Assembly (NCBI GenBank): GCA_023386965.1
Contig: JAEWIR010000033.1
Coordinates: forward strand, 1-59,333
Length of the DNA stretch: 59,333 nt
Reading direction: 5' to 3'
DNA from: Bacteroidota bacterium
Lineage (GTDB): Bacteria > Bacteroidota > Bacteroidia > Flavobacteriales > Weeksellaceae
The position numbers were made by a program, and so were the translations under genes. Below, in pieces: positions 51,702-59,259 of this stretch. Position 1 is the first letter of the stretch. The number at the start of each line of letters is the position of its first letter. The notes below the pieces were generated by a model, which saw nothing but the letters and a program-made list of their open reading frames with translations, made no database searches and had not been told where the DNA came from.

Positions 51702-51941
51702 TTATTTGTTTACTACTTCTTCAATATACGCAATAGCGTGACCTACAGTAGTAATTTTTTCAGCCTGATCGTCAGGAATCTGAATGTTGAATTCTTTTTC
51801 GAACTCCATGATAAGTTCTACAGTATCTAAAGAATCAGCCCCCAAATCGTTTGTGAAGCTAGCTTCCGGGGTAACTTCCGTTTCTTCAACGTCAAGCTTA
51901 TCAGCGATGATAGCTTTTACTCTTGATGCAATGTCTGACAT
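51702..51941 (-). CDS. acpP: Acyl carrier protein
   Basis: 79 acidic residues. The phosphopantetheine attachment serine is Ser37 in LGADSLDTVELIM. First gene of the acpP-fabF-rnc operon. Confidence 0.98.
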   Translation of the reverse strand: MSDIASRVKAIIADKLDVEETEVTPEASFTNDLGADSLDTVELIMEFEKEFNIQIPDDQAEKITTVGHAIAYIEEVVNK

Positions 51942-51972
51942 AGTAATTTTATTTTTTATGTTGTTAATGCTG

Positions 51973-51980
51973 CAAATATA
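51973..51980 (-). promoter_or_regulatory. -7 box for acpP
   Basis: TATATTTG on the minus strand, 31 bases before the acpP ATG. A TTG is present further upstream but at an untypical spacing. Confidence 0.5.
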
Positions 51981-52026
51981 TAAAATTCTATTTCAACTTA
52001 TACTTTTTTTTATTGCTTAAGGAATT

Positions 52027-52194
52027 ATGAAGGCTTACAAAGCCCGTACTGTAGCCATGTTTTTCCGCAGATTGACGGCAGCCCTGCCAGGTTCACTCTC
52101 AAGCATATTGTTCTTCTTCTGGACCTACCTCCTAGATGCAGACGGCATTACTGGCTACAAAAGACAAAATGCCGCCCTAAGGCAGCATAGCTGA
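52027..52194 (+). CDS. Possible small ORF in the acpP-dnaE2 gap
   Basis: A 55-codon frame opening MKAYKARTVAMFFRRLTAAL, with a short hydrophobic stretch (LSSILFFFWTYLL). No TAnnTTTG box before it and no recognised relatives. It is the only open frame in the 315-base gap (51942-52257), otherwise empty. Could be chance or a gene remnant. Confidence 0.2.
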   Translation: MKAYKARTVAMFFRRLTAALPGSLSSILFFFWTYLLDADGITGYKRQNAALRQHS

Positions 52195-52257
52195 GCCATT
52201 TTGTAATGTAAAAGGTTCGGAAGTGTTGATCCTGCGGAGGTGCAGAGACTGTAGTGA

Positions 52258-52521
52258 CTATTTTATAGATATTTTGCCACTGAAGGGAAAGTGTGCAGTA
52301 TAGAAAATCTGGTTGTCCTTTACAGTTTCAAAACCTTCATTCATGTAAATGTAACGGTCTCCCTGCCGCATATACAGATAGACTTTTTTGCCACTGTTGA
52401 TCTTGGTCTTGCCCAGGGGAATTCGGAGTGAATAGCTGTTTACGGATGGATTCGGCACCCAGTCTTCCTGGGTAAAGAAGTGGGCAAACTTTTTCCTGGC
52501 AAATAATTTCAGAGTCATCAT
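52258..52521 (-). CDS. Short protein, function unknown
   Basis: 87 residues, soluble and beta-rich (VNSYSLRIPLGK, KKVYLYMRQGDRYIYMNEGF). Two adjacent ATG codons. It lies 157 bases downstream of dnaE2 on the same strand, too far to be certain of co-transcription. Composition resembles real coding sequence, but no family was recognised. Confidence 0.5.
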   Translation of the reverse strand: MMTLKLFARKKFAHFFTQEDWVPNPSVNSYSLRIPLGKTKINSGKKVYLYMRQGDRYIYMNEGFETVKDNQIFYTAHFPFSGKISIK

Positions 52522-52678
52522 GAGGTTGCGTTTTATTCAAAATTATACGTTTCTCACGGCTCATACAATCCCCATTTTCTGCTATTTTTTTCATCTACAG
52601 CCATTGATGTTATGCCTTAAGAGTCAGACCCTAAGTGCTGTGTATTTTCTTCTGCCCCTCCAGAGCAGAGGCCGTGGG

Positions 52679-55600
52679 TTAAACCATCCTGTTTCTGGGC
52701 AGGCCTATCTCACTTTCCTGCGGGTAGGGCTGCCGCCAGGTCATACTTACATCCTCGTTGATTTTCCGGTGTACTTCGTAGGCTTTTTCTTTGTCCAAAG
52801 CATACCTGGGGTCAGGAATAAAAGGCATCTTGGCCATTTTCAGCACGGTGATGGTGGGAAAATGGAAATCCACCTCCACCTGTCCCAGAAGAAGATAGCA
52901 ACCCCCACCCTGAAAGGGATATTTCCGGAGGTTATCGGGAAAATGGGCTGTATCAAAGTATTCACCTTCCGCATCAATCCAGGTCCCGAAAAACATGGTA
53001 CCCTTTTTAGTGGGAACATGCTTCCTTGAGATGAGATAAGCAATCATCTTCACCTGTTTTTTGTGGTACCTCACCAGGTCATTCGCCATAATACGGCCCC
53101 GGAATTTGGTCTGAAGCAAATCAAAAGGGCTGCAGGTTACGGGAAACCCGAGTATTTCAATTTCATCAAAGGCGTCTTCAAACTTATCCCTTTGCAGTTC
53201 GGGCAGGCTGTATTTTCTGGGAGGCTCTTCCAGCAGGGACTGCATGCGGCAATCGGGTTTATAGGTAGAAAGAATTAAGCGGGCTTCTATCAGAAGTTCA
53301 TTTTTCTGTTTGCCGGTAAACCGGAAGGCACCTATGAATATAAGGATCTGAAGGGTTTCAATACCTACGGGAATCCTTTTGATGAAATCCTCCAGTGATT
53401 TAAATTCACCCTCCCTTTCCCGCACCTCCGGAATATGCCGGGCAATCCGGCCTTCCACTTTCTCAATATGCATCAGCCCCAGATAGATGTCCTTTCCGTA
53501 CACGGTAGTCTCAAAGAGGCTTTTATTTACGCAGGGATTATGGATGATTCCGCCGGACATGCGTGCCTCGTGCACATAGACCTCCGTGCGGTAGAACCCA
53601 CCCTGGTTATTGATCACGCTCACCATAAACTCCACCGGATAATATACTTTCAGATACAGACTCTGGTAACTCTCTACCGCATAGGACGCCGAGTGGGCCT
53701 TACAGAAAGAGTAACCCGCAAAGGATTCGATCTGGCGGTAAACCTCTTTTGAAAGCTGCTCCGGATGACCAAGCTTATGGCAGGACGCAAAGAAATGATC
53801 CTTCACTTTCTGCAGAGCCGCCAGCGAGCGTCCCTTACCACTCATGGCCCGCCGCAGGATATCACCGTCTGCCGCCGAAAGACCTCCATAATAGAGTGCA
53901 ATCTTAATTACATCTTCCTGATAGACCATAATTCCGTAAGTTTCGCCCAACTGTTCTTTAAAGACCTCATGGAAATACTCGAACTGGGTGGGATTGTTGT
54001 GCCGGAAAATGTACTCCCGCATCATGCCGCTTTGTGCCACGCCGGGCCGGATAATGGATGATGCCGCCACCAGGGTACGGTAATTATCACACTTCAGCCG
54101 CCTCAAAAGTCCGCGCATGGCAGGACTTTCAATATAGAAACAACCAATGGTCTTTCCGCGGCTCAGAAATTCGTTGGCCGCAGCTTCGTCTTTGGACATT
54201 GTGGTGTCCTTAATGTCCACAGAAACACCTCTGTTCCTGCGGATAAGGTCCACGGTATCTTTAATGCTTCCCAAACCGCGCTGCGACAGGATATCAAACT
54301 TTTCAAAGCCAATATCTTCGGCCACGTGCATATCAAACTGAACGATGGGGAAACCTTTGGGCGGCATTTCCAAAGCAGTAAAGTTGGTAATGGGCTCCTC
54401 GGAAATCAAAATACCGCAGGAATGCATGCTGCGCTGGTTGGGAAATTTCTCCAGCAGTTTGCCGTACTTGTGCACCAGCCTGACCACCGAATTCTCCTCA
54501 TGTTCTGCCATAGGCCTGGTGGCCAGTACATCCAGTTCCTCCTTGGGCAGACCAAACACTTTTCCGACCTCACGGAAGATGGAGCGGTATTTAAATTCCA
54601 CATTGGTTCCGCAGAACGCCACATGGTCCTTTCCGTATTTATCAAATATATACTGAAGGATGGTGTCGCGGTTCTGCCAGCTCCAGTCTATATCGAAATC
54701 CGGCGGACTGTTCCTGTTCAGGTTCAGGAACCTTTCAAAATAAAGATCCAGTTCAATGGGGCAAATATCCGTAATTCCCAGGCAGTAACTCACGATACTG
54801 TTGGCGCCGCTGCCCCGTCCTACATGCATGAAACCCATCCTGTTACTGTACTGAACAATATCCCAGGTAATGAGGAAATATCCACAGAAATTGAGGCTGT
54901 TAATGACCTTCAGCTCCTTTTCCACCCGCAATCGGGCGGCAGTGTGTCCGGCAGGATATCTTTTCTTGAGGCCTTCATAAGCCAAAGTGCGCAGCAGCTC
55001 CTCATCTCCCGCCTGAGTTCCCGTAAAATGTTTTTTGTTTTTGGGAGTAGAGAAGTCGAAACTGAAGTGACAATCTGCCAGGACCTTTTCGGTATTCGCC
55101 AGGATTTGCGGATAGTTGCGGTAAGTGTCCCGCAGTTCGGAAACAGGCTTCAGGACCTCGTGCGGCTTGCAGAAATCCGCCTCAGTCAATTTGCTGATCA
55201 GGGCATTGTGGTTTACTGCCCTCAGAATCCGGTGCAGATTATAATCGCGGCGTGTACGTACCGTAACCGGCGCAAGAACCACCATTTTATGTACCAGTCT
55301 TTTCCACATCGAATTGAAGACCAGATTAAGCTGTTCCGGGCGGATTCCTATGAATTCATGTTCCAGAAGTTTCTCCGGCACATTCTCCAGCGGATACACC
55401 ACATACACCTCACTGAAATCGGGATTGCATTTGGGCAGCGGAGTGTTTTCGCAGTTATGACCGGTGAGCAAACGGTTTATTTCGCCAATGCCGCTCTGAG
55501 ACTTTGCCAGCGCAATATAAAAAAGTTCATTTCCCTCCCTTATCTCTACTCCAACTACCGGTTTTATATCCTTATTTAAACAAAGTTTATAAAAATCATA

Positions 55601-55732
55601 TATCCCCGTAACCGTGTTGATATCCGTGAGGGCCAACGCGGAAACCTGCAGTTCATCCGCCTGCTGAACCAGCTCTTCTATGGAAAGTGTTCCGTAGCGA
55701 AGGCTGTGGTAGCTGTGACAGTTAAGATACAT
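52679..55732 (-). CDS. dnaE2: DnaE-type error-prone DNA polymerase III alpha subunit (DnaE2-like)
   Basis: 1017 residues, much shorter than the replicative alpha subunit (over 1400 in flavobacteria). N-terminal PHP domain (MYLNCHSYHSLRYG, LALTDINTVTGIYDFY) with some metal-ligand positions changed; polymerase palm with the aspartate motif PPDFDIDWSWQNRD; GRGSGANSIVSYCLGI; tau-independent C-terminal OB domain. In bacteria with ImuB/DnaE2 cassettes this enzyme extends past lesions after DNA damage. Here it overlaps the end of a Y-family polymerase gene by 11 bases and lies opposite a LexA-like repressor, the arrangement of an SOS mutasome. No ImuA was seen. Confidence 0.9.
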   Translation of the reverse strand: MYLNCHSYHSLRYGTLSIEELVQQADELQVSALALTDINTVTGIYDFYKLCLNKDIKPVVGVEIREGNELFYIALAKSQSGIGEINRLLTGHNCENTPLPKCNPDFSEVYVVYPLENVPEKLLEHEFIGIRPEQLNLVFNSMWKRLVHKMVVLAPVTVRTRRDYNLHRILRAVNHNALISKLTEADFCKPHEVLKPVSELRDTYRNYPQILANTEKVLADCHFSFDFSTPKNKKHFTGTQAGDEELLRTLAYEGLKKRYPAGHTAARLRVEKELKVINSLNFCGYFLITWDIVQYSNRMGFMHVGRGSGANSIVSYCLGITDICPIELDLYFERFLNLNRNSPPDFDIDWSWQNRDTILQYIFDKYGKDHVAFCGTNVEFKYRSIFREVGKVFGLPKEELDVLATRPMAEHEENSVVRLVHKYGKLLEKFPNQRSMHSCGILISEEPITNFTALEMPPKGFPIVQFDMHVAEDIGFEKFDILSQRGLGSIKDTVDLIRRNRGVSVDIKDTTMSKDEAAANEFLSRGKTIGCFYIESPAMRGLLRRLKCDNYRTLVAASSIIRPGVAQSGMMREYIFRHNNPTQFEYFHEVFKEQLGETYGIMVYQEDVIKIALYYGGLSAADGDILRRAMSGKGRSLAALQKVKDHFFASCHKLGHPEQLSKEVYRQIESFAGYSFCKAHSASYAVESYQSLYLKVYYPVEFMVSVINNQGGFYRTEVYVHEARMSGGIIHNPCVNKSLFETTVYGKDIYLGLMHIEKVEGRIARHIPEVREREGEFKSLEDFIKRIPVGIETLQILIFIGAFRFTGKQKNELLIEARLILSTYKPDCRMQSLLEEPPRKYSLPELQRDKFEDAFDEIEILGFPVTCSPFDLLQTKFRGRIMANDLVRYHKKQVKMIAYLISRKHVPTKKGTMFFGTWIDAEGEYFDTAHFPDNLRKYPFQGGGCYLLLGQVEVDFHFPTITVLKMAKMPFIPDPRYALDKEKAYEVHRKINEDVSMTWRQPYPQESEIGLPRNRMV

Positions 55733-56885
55733 GCTGGCTGGTGTTAAAATTAAACCCCGAAGCCTTGCCTACAGCAGCTTTGCCAAAACGGTTCTTAATC
55801 CTGTCCATGGTCTGGTACAGCGAGATTAGCTCTTCGGTATCTTCAAAGAGATTCATCTGATGGTTCCCGTGCACAAGGCCGGTAAACTTCACTCCTACCA
55901 GTCTGAGTCTCATACGCCTGGTGTAGAGTTTATTAAAAAGATCCAGCGCCACCCGGGTAAGGGTATGATCTACCGCCGTATAGGCTATTTTGAACTGCCT
56001 GGTTTCTGTATCGAAATTGGAATAACGGATCTTTACGGCCACGGTAGAGGTAAGCCACCCTGATTCCCGAAGCTGGAAGGCCAAATTTTCCACCATTCCC
56101 GTAATAATGCTTTTTACGGAGTCCATATCAATAGTATCTGTAGAAAAAGTATGTTCTTTGGAGATGGATTTCTTCTCTGAATAAGGAATTACAGGGGTTT
56201 CGTCTATGCCGTTGGCCTTTTTCCAGAGCTCCTTACCATTCTTGCCTATGAGTTGCTGCAATACGTCCACGGGCATGCCCGAAAGGGTCTGAATGGTCCG
56301 GATCCCTACTCTGGAAAGCAGCTGGAATGTCACATTCCCCACCATGGGAATCTTGCGGATGGACAGCGGGTTCAAAAACGGGCGGATGCCTTCTTCGCGG
56401 ACCTCAAACCTACCCAACGGTTTGGCCTCGCCCGTACCTATTTTTGAAACCGTCTTATTGGTGGACAGTGCAAAACTGATGGGCAGGCCGGTGTTCTTAA
56501 TCACCGCACCCGCCACTTCGCCGGTCCATTTGTAGCAGCCGAAAAACCTGTCCATCCCGGTAAGATCCAGGTAAAACTCATCTATACTGGCTTTCTCCAG
56601 CACAGGAACCTTCTCGCGGATAATTTCCGTTACTTCCTGCGACATCCTGGAATAGAGTTCCATGTCGCCTTTAATGACCCTGGCTTCCGGGCAAAGCTTC
56701 AGCGCCATCTTAATGGGCATGGCCGAGTGAACGCCAAAATACCTTGTTTCATAAGAACAGGAAGCCACTACACCTCTGTCGCCACCGCCAATGATAACGG
56801 GTTTGCCCACCAGCTCAGAGTTAATCACCCTTTCGCAGGAGACAAAAAAAGTATCCAGATCCATATGCACAATTGCTCTCTCCAT
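55722..56885 (-). CDS. Second Y-family DNA polymerase (ImuB/UmuC/DinB-like)
   Basis: About 387 residues from the ATG at 56885; an upstream frame would run into the promoter region. Palm motifs HMDLDTFFVSC and KASIDEFYLDLTG carry the catalytic carboxylates, so unlike ImuB it should be catalytically active. Followed by a helix-hairpin-helix region (IPMVGNVTFQLLSRVGI) and little finger. Shares an operon with dnaE2 (11-base overlap). A minus-strand TAATTTTG box (56891-56898) ends only five bases before the ATG, implying a very short or absent leader. Confidence 0.92.
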   Translation of the reverse strand: MERAIVHMDLDTFFVSCERVINSELVGKPVIIGGGDRGVVASCSYETRYFGVHSAMPIKMALKLCPEARVIKGDMELYSRMSQEVTEIIREKVPVLEKASIDEFYLDLTGMDRFFGCYKWTGEVAGAVIKNTGLPISFALSTNKTVSKIGTGEAKPLGRFEVREEGIRPFLNPLSIRKIPMVGNVTFQLLSRVGIRTIQTLSGMPVDVLQQLIGKNGKELWKKANGIDETPVIPYSEKKSISKEHTFSTDTIDMDSVKSIITGMVENLAFQLRESGWLTSTVAVKIRYSNFDTETRQFKIAYTAVDHTLTRVALDLFNKLYTRRMRLRLVGVKFTGLVHGNHQMNLFEDTEELISLYQTMDRIKNRFGKAAVGKASGFNFNTSQHVS

Positions 56886-56921
56886 GGGGACAAAATTATT
56901 ATGTTTTATTACAAAAAACAC

Positions 56922-56948
56922 TATATTTGCTGCTATAAATTGTAGCAA
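56922..56948 (+). promoter_or_regulatory. Promoter and candidate operator of the XRE-S24 gene
   Basis: TATATTTG (56922-56929) is the -7 box. A 22-bp imperfect dyad (56927-56948; half sites TTGCT and AGCAA, 7 of 9 positions symmetric) starts in the box and ends at the first base of the ATG, a position suited to autorepression. Positions from the box to the start closely match those in front of the HMCES/YedK gene (58458-58485). Confidence 0.6.
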
Positions 56949-57724
56949 TGTCAATACTGTCAGAAAACATCAGGTATTTGAGAGGTCAGCTGAATCTCTC
57001 CCAGCAGGCACTGGCCGACAGCCTGAAACTTACCCGCGGCCGTTACGCGAAATATGAAGATGGTGCCAATGAACCGCCCATAGACGTTCTCATCAGCATG
57101 TCCAAATACTTTAAAATCAGCCTGGATTTGCTCCTTACGGTGGATTTGGCCAAATATCCGATAGACAGGATACTTACCCTGGCAGACAACCGGATTATTC
57201 TGCCTATTACCGTGGATGGCAAGGGTGAAAACAAGATTGAGATCATCCCCCAAAAGGCTTCAATGGGGTATCTGAACGGCTATTCGGACCCGGAGTATAT
57301 CGAGAACCTACAGTCGCTTTCCCTGCCCTTCCTGAGGAACGGAAAGTACAGGGCCTTTCCCACGGAGGGTGATTCCATGCCGCCCTATAATGACGGCACC
57401 TATGTGGTGGGCAAATATGTGGAAAACATTGCTGACCTGAAAAAGGGCAAGACGTATATCTTCATTACGCGAAATGAAGGGATTACCTATAAAAGGTTTC
57501 AGAAAAGTTTTGCCAAAAGCATTTCGGTAACTCCGGACAATGATTTTTACGAGCCCTACGAAATCCCCAAGTCGCAGGTTTTAGAAATCTGGGAATACGC
57601 CTGCAGCATCAACACCGAAGAACTGGGCGGCAGCGGCCTGGACATGAATTCCATAAAAGACATGTTTATAAGCCTGAAAAAGGAAATCAATGAGCTGAAA
57701 AGGGTGAATGGTTTGGGGAAGTAA
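56948..57724 (+). CDS. LexA-like XRE-family repressor with S24 peptidase domain
   Basis: 258 residues. XRE helix-turn-helix at the N-terminus (LNLSQQALADSLKLTRGRYAKYEDG). S24 domain at about 100-235 with catalytic Ser143 (EGDSMPP) and Lys182 (ITYKRF). Ser and Lys spacing resembles LexA. Probable self-cleavage at Met106-Gly107 (KASMGYLNGY), where LexA has Ala-Gly. A coiled segment ends the protein (MKEINELK-like). Divergent from the mutasome genes, so it likely represses them, and cleavage after DNA damage would release them. Inference from position and family. Confidence 0.9.
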   Translation: MSILSENIRYLRGQLNLSQQALADSLKLTRGRYAKYEDGANEPPIDVLISMSKYFKISLDLLLTVDLAKYPIDRILTLADNRIILPITVDGKGENKIEIIPQKASMGYLNGYSDPEYIENLQSLSLPFLRNGKYRAFPTEGDSMPPYNDGTYVVGKYVENIADLKKGKTYIFITRNEGITYKRFQKSFAKSISVTPDNDFYEPYEIPKSQVLEIWEYACSINTEELGGSGLDMNSIKDMFISLKKEINELKRVNGLGK

Positions 57725-57770
57725 CGTTGCTATACTCTCTTAATAAAATCAATGCTAGTGCAAGAGCCAG

Positions 57771-58316
57771 TTATTTTGCCCGTACATCGTATTTATTGAG
57801 TATATAGATCTTTTCAAGAAAAAGAATTTTTTCATTTTCACTCCACTTGTCGGTATAAACAAGAAGATTTAAAAAAGCCTCTTTATTGGAGCCGAACAAA
57901 AAGAGGTTATCTAATTTACCAGCATTATATTTCCAAATAATATATTCTTGTTTAGGATTCTCTTTTATTTTTGAGGTTTTAAAGTTATTCTCAATCATGT
58001 AATCTGAATCCCAAGTGTAAAAGTCCTTTACATACTCAAAGTTTTTCTTACCCACAGTAAAAAAAGGATATGCCTTCTTCGCATTTTGGGCAACTGCAAA
58101 AATTACCTTCTCAGAGTTAACAAAAAATGTTTGACCGGAGTCCTCCTCCGTATTAAGCTTCTGCCACTGTCCTGGTATTTTCACATTACCGCTATTTGTC
58201 TTTACAATGGTGTACTCTTCTGAACTCTGGGACTGCAGTATACCTGAGATCAACAAACAGAAAAATATCAAAACAGAAGTAAGTTTGCTGCAAGGCCGTG
58301 GTTTAAAATTATTCAA
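57771..58316 (-). CDS. Secreted protein, function unknown
   Basis: 181 residues with signal peptide (LTSVLIFFCLLISGILQSQS). The mature part (EYTIVKTNSGNVKIPGQWQKL, VIFAVAQNAKKAYPFF) resembles no family I can name. AT-richer than its neighbours, with codons such as AAA, TTT and AAT prominent, and convergent with the S24 gene. Could be an acquired gene. Confidence 0.75.
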   Translation of the reverse strand: MNNFKPRPCSKLTSVLIFFCLLISGILQSQSSEEYTIVKTNSGNVKIPGQWQKLNTEEDSGQTFFVNSEKVIFAVAQNAKKAYPFFTVGKKNFEYVKDFYTWDSDYMIENNFKTSKIKENPKQEYIIWKYNAGKLDNLFLFGSNKEAFLNLLVYTDKWSENEKILFLEKIYILNKYDVRAK

Positions 58317-58457
58317 TACGGAATTTTATTTGAAGGAGTTTACTCCAGTACTGTGGTAAATATAATAAATAAACAACAGCGAAATCCTTAATATTGATTT
58401 CATTCGTACTGACGGGATTGAAACGCCAGCAAGAGCACTGATTAACTTCCAATTTTC

Positions 58458-58484
58458 TATATTTGACTTTATAATTGTAGTAAA
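58458..58484 (+). promoter_or_regulatory. Promoter of the HMCES/YedK gene, similar to the XRE-S24 promoter
   Basis: TATATTTG (58458-58465) ends 19 bases before the ATG. The following bases include TATAATTGTAGTAA, almost the same as TATAAATTGTAGCAA in front of the S24 repressor. Suggests a common operator half site, TTGTAGYAA. Confidence 0.55.
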
Positions 58485-59117
58485 ATGTGCAACAGAGTCG
58501 ATAATTTCGGTATTTCACTGGAAAAAATTTCAGAGGAACTGAATGCTGAGGAAGCGGAGGAAAAGTATTACTCAGCCACAGAGGTCAATGCTTTTGACAG
58601 GCCTGCCCTGCCTGTGGTACTGGACCATTGCGGAAGAAAGATCACCCACGCCACCTGGGGCCTGAACAGGGAAATTCCAAGAGACCGGCCGGCTCTGGGA
58701 ATAAATCTCACCGCCGAAAAAGCTCCTACTCTCTACAAAACTTACCTGGGTAACCGCTGTGTCATTCCCGTGAGTGGTTTTTATGACTGGATGCATGTGA
58801 GTAATCCCGGAAAGAAGACCCCTTTGAAGATAAAACACAGAATGCACTGGAAAAAAGCCGGCCATTTCTACCTGGCGGGCCTATTCGATGTTTGGGACAA
58901 TAACGAAATTGGATTTGGCATAGTAACTACACAGGCCAATGAACTGATGACGGCGATACACAACTCCAAACACCGGATGCCGATTTGCCTGGACAGGGAA
59001 ATGGCTCACAGGTTTTTGAATGAGGAACCGATTGAAAATTTCACCTATCCCGCTTTTGATCCTGCATTAACTGCAGAAAATCTGGAGCCGGAAAAAATGC
59101 CGCTGACACTGTTTTAG
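58485..59117 (+). CDS. SOS response-associated peptidase (HMCES/YedK family)
   Basis: 210 residues. HMCES/YedK proteins form a covalent bond with abasic sites in single-stranded DNA through Cys2 after removal of Met1; MCNRVDNF fits. The conserved RCVIPVSGFYDW carries Asp101 where the family has a catalytic Glu (GFYEW). The histidine motif is HNSKHRMPI. The promoter match with the S24 repressor supports co-regulation with the mutasome. Confidence 0.9.
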   Translation: MCNRVDNFGISLEKISEELNAEEAEEKYYSATEVNAFDRPALPVVLDHCGRKITHATWGLNREIPRDRPALGINLTAEKAPTLYKTYLGNRCVIPVSGFYDWMHVSNPGKKTPLKIKHRMHWKKAGHFYLAGLFDVWDNNEIGFGIVTTQANELMTAIHNSKHRMPICLDREMAHRFLNEEPIENFTYPAFDPALTAENLEPEKMPLTLF

Positions 59118-59162
59118 GAGTATTTGTTTTGGTGATTGGTGATTGGTTTCTGCGCTATGCTT

Positions 59163-59239
59163 GTCAGCGGTCAGCGGTCAGCTATCAGCAGTCAGCCATC
59201 AGCTGTAAGCTGTAAGCTGTAAGCAATAGGCTGTAAGCT
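59163..59239. repeat. Array of 11 degenerate heptamers
   Basis: Eleven consecutive 7-base units, first five to six close to GTCAGCN and the last close to GTAAGCT, without gaps. Preceded by two GGTGATT units (59131-59144). Confidence 0.85.
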
Positions 59240-59259
59240 GCACAGATTTCTTTCGCCTA

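Noticed and set aside
51137..51736. A 199-codon plus-strand ORF
   Set aside because: Antisense of fabF, which is certain.
54326..55579. A 417-codon plus-strand ORF
   Set aside because: Antisense of the dnaE2 gene; long antisense frames are frequent in this window because of codon usage.
58309..58518. A 69-codon minus-strand ORF between two genes
   Set aside because: It overlaps the start of the HMCES gene and its promoter, and is rich in Tyr/Lys from AT-rich spacer sequence.
59163..59239. Origin-type iterons
   Set aside because: Units are only seven bases with drifting sequence and no dnaA box or replication gene nearby.
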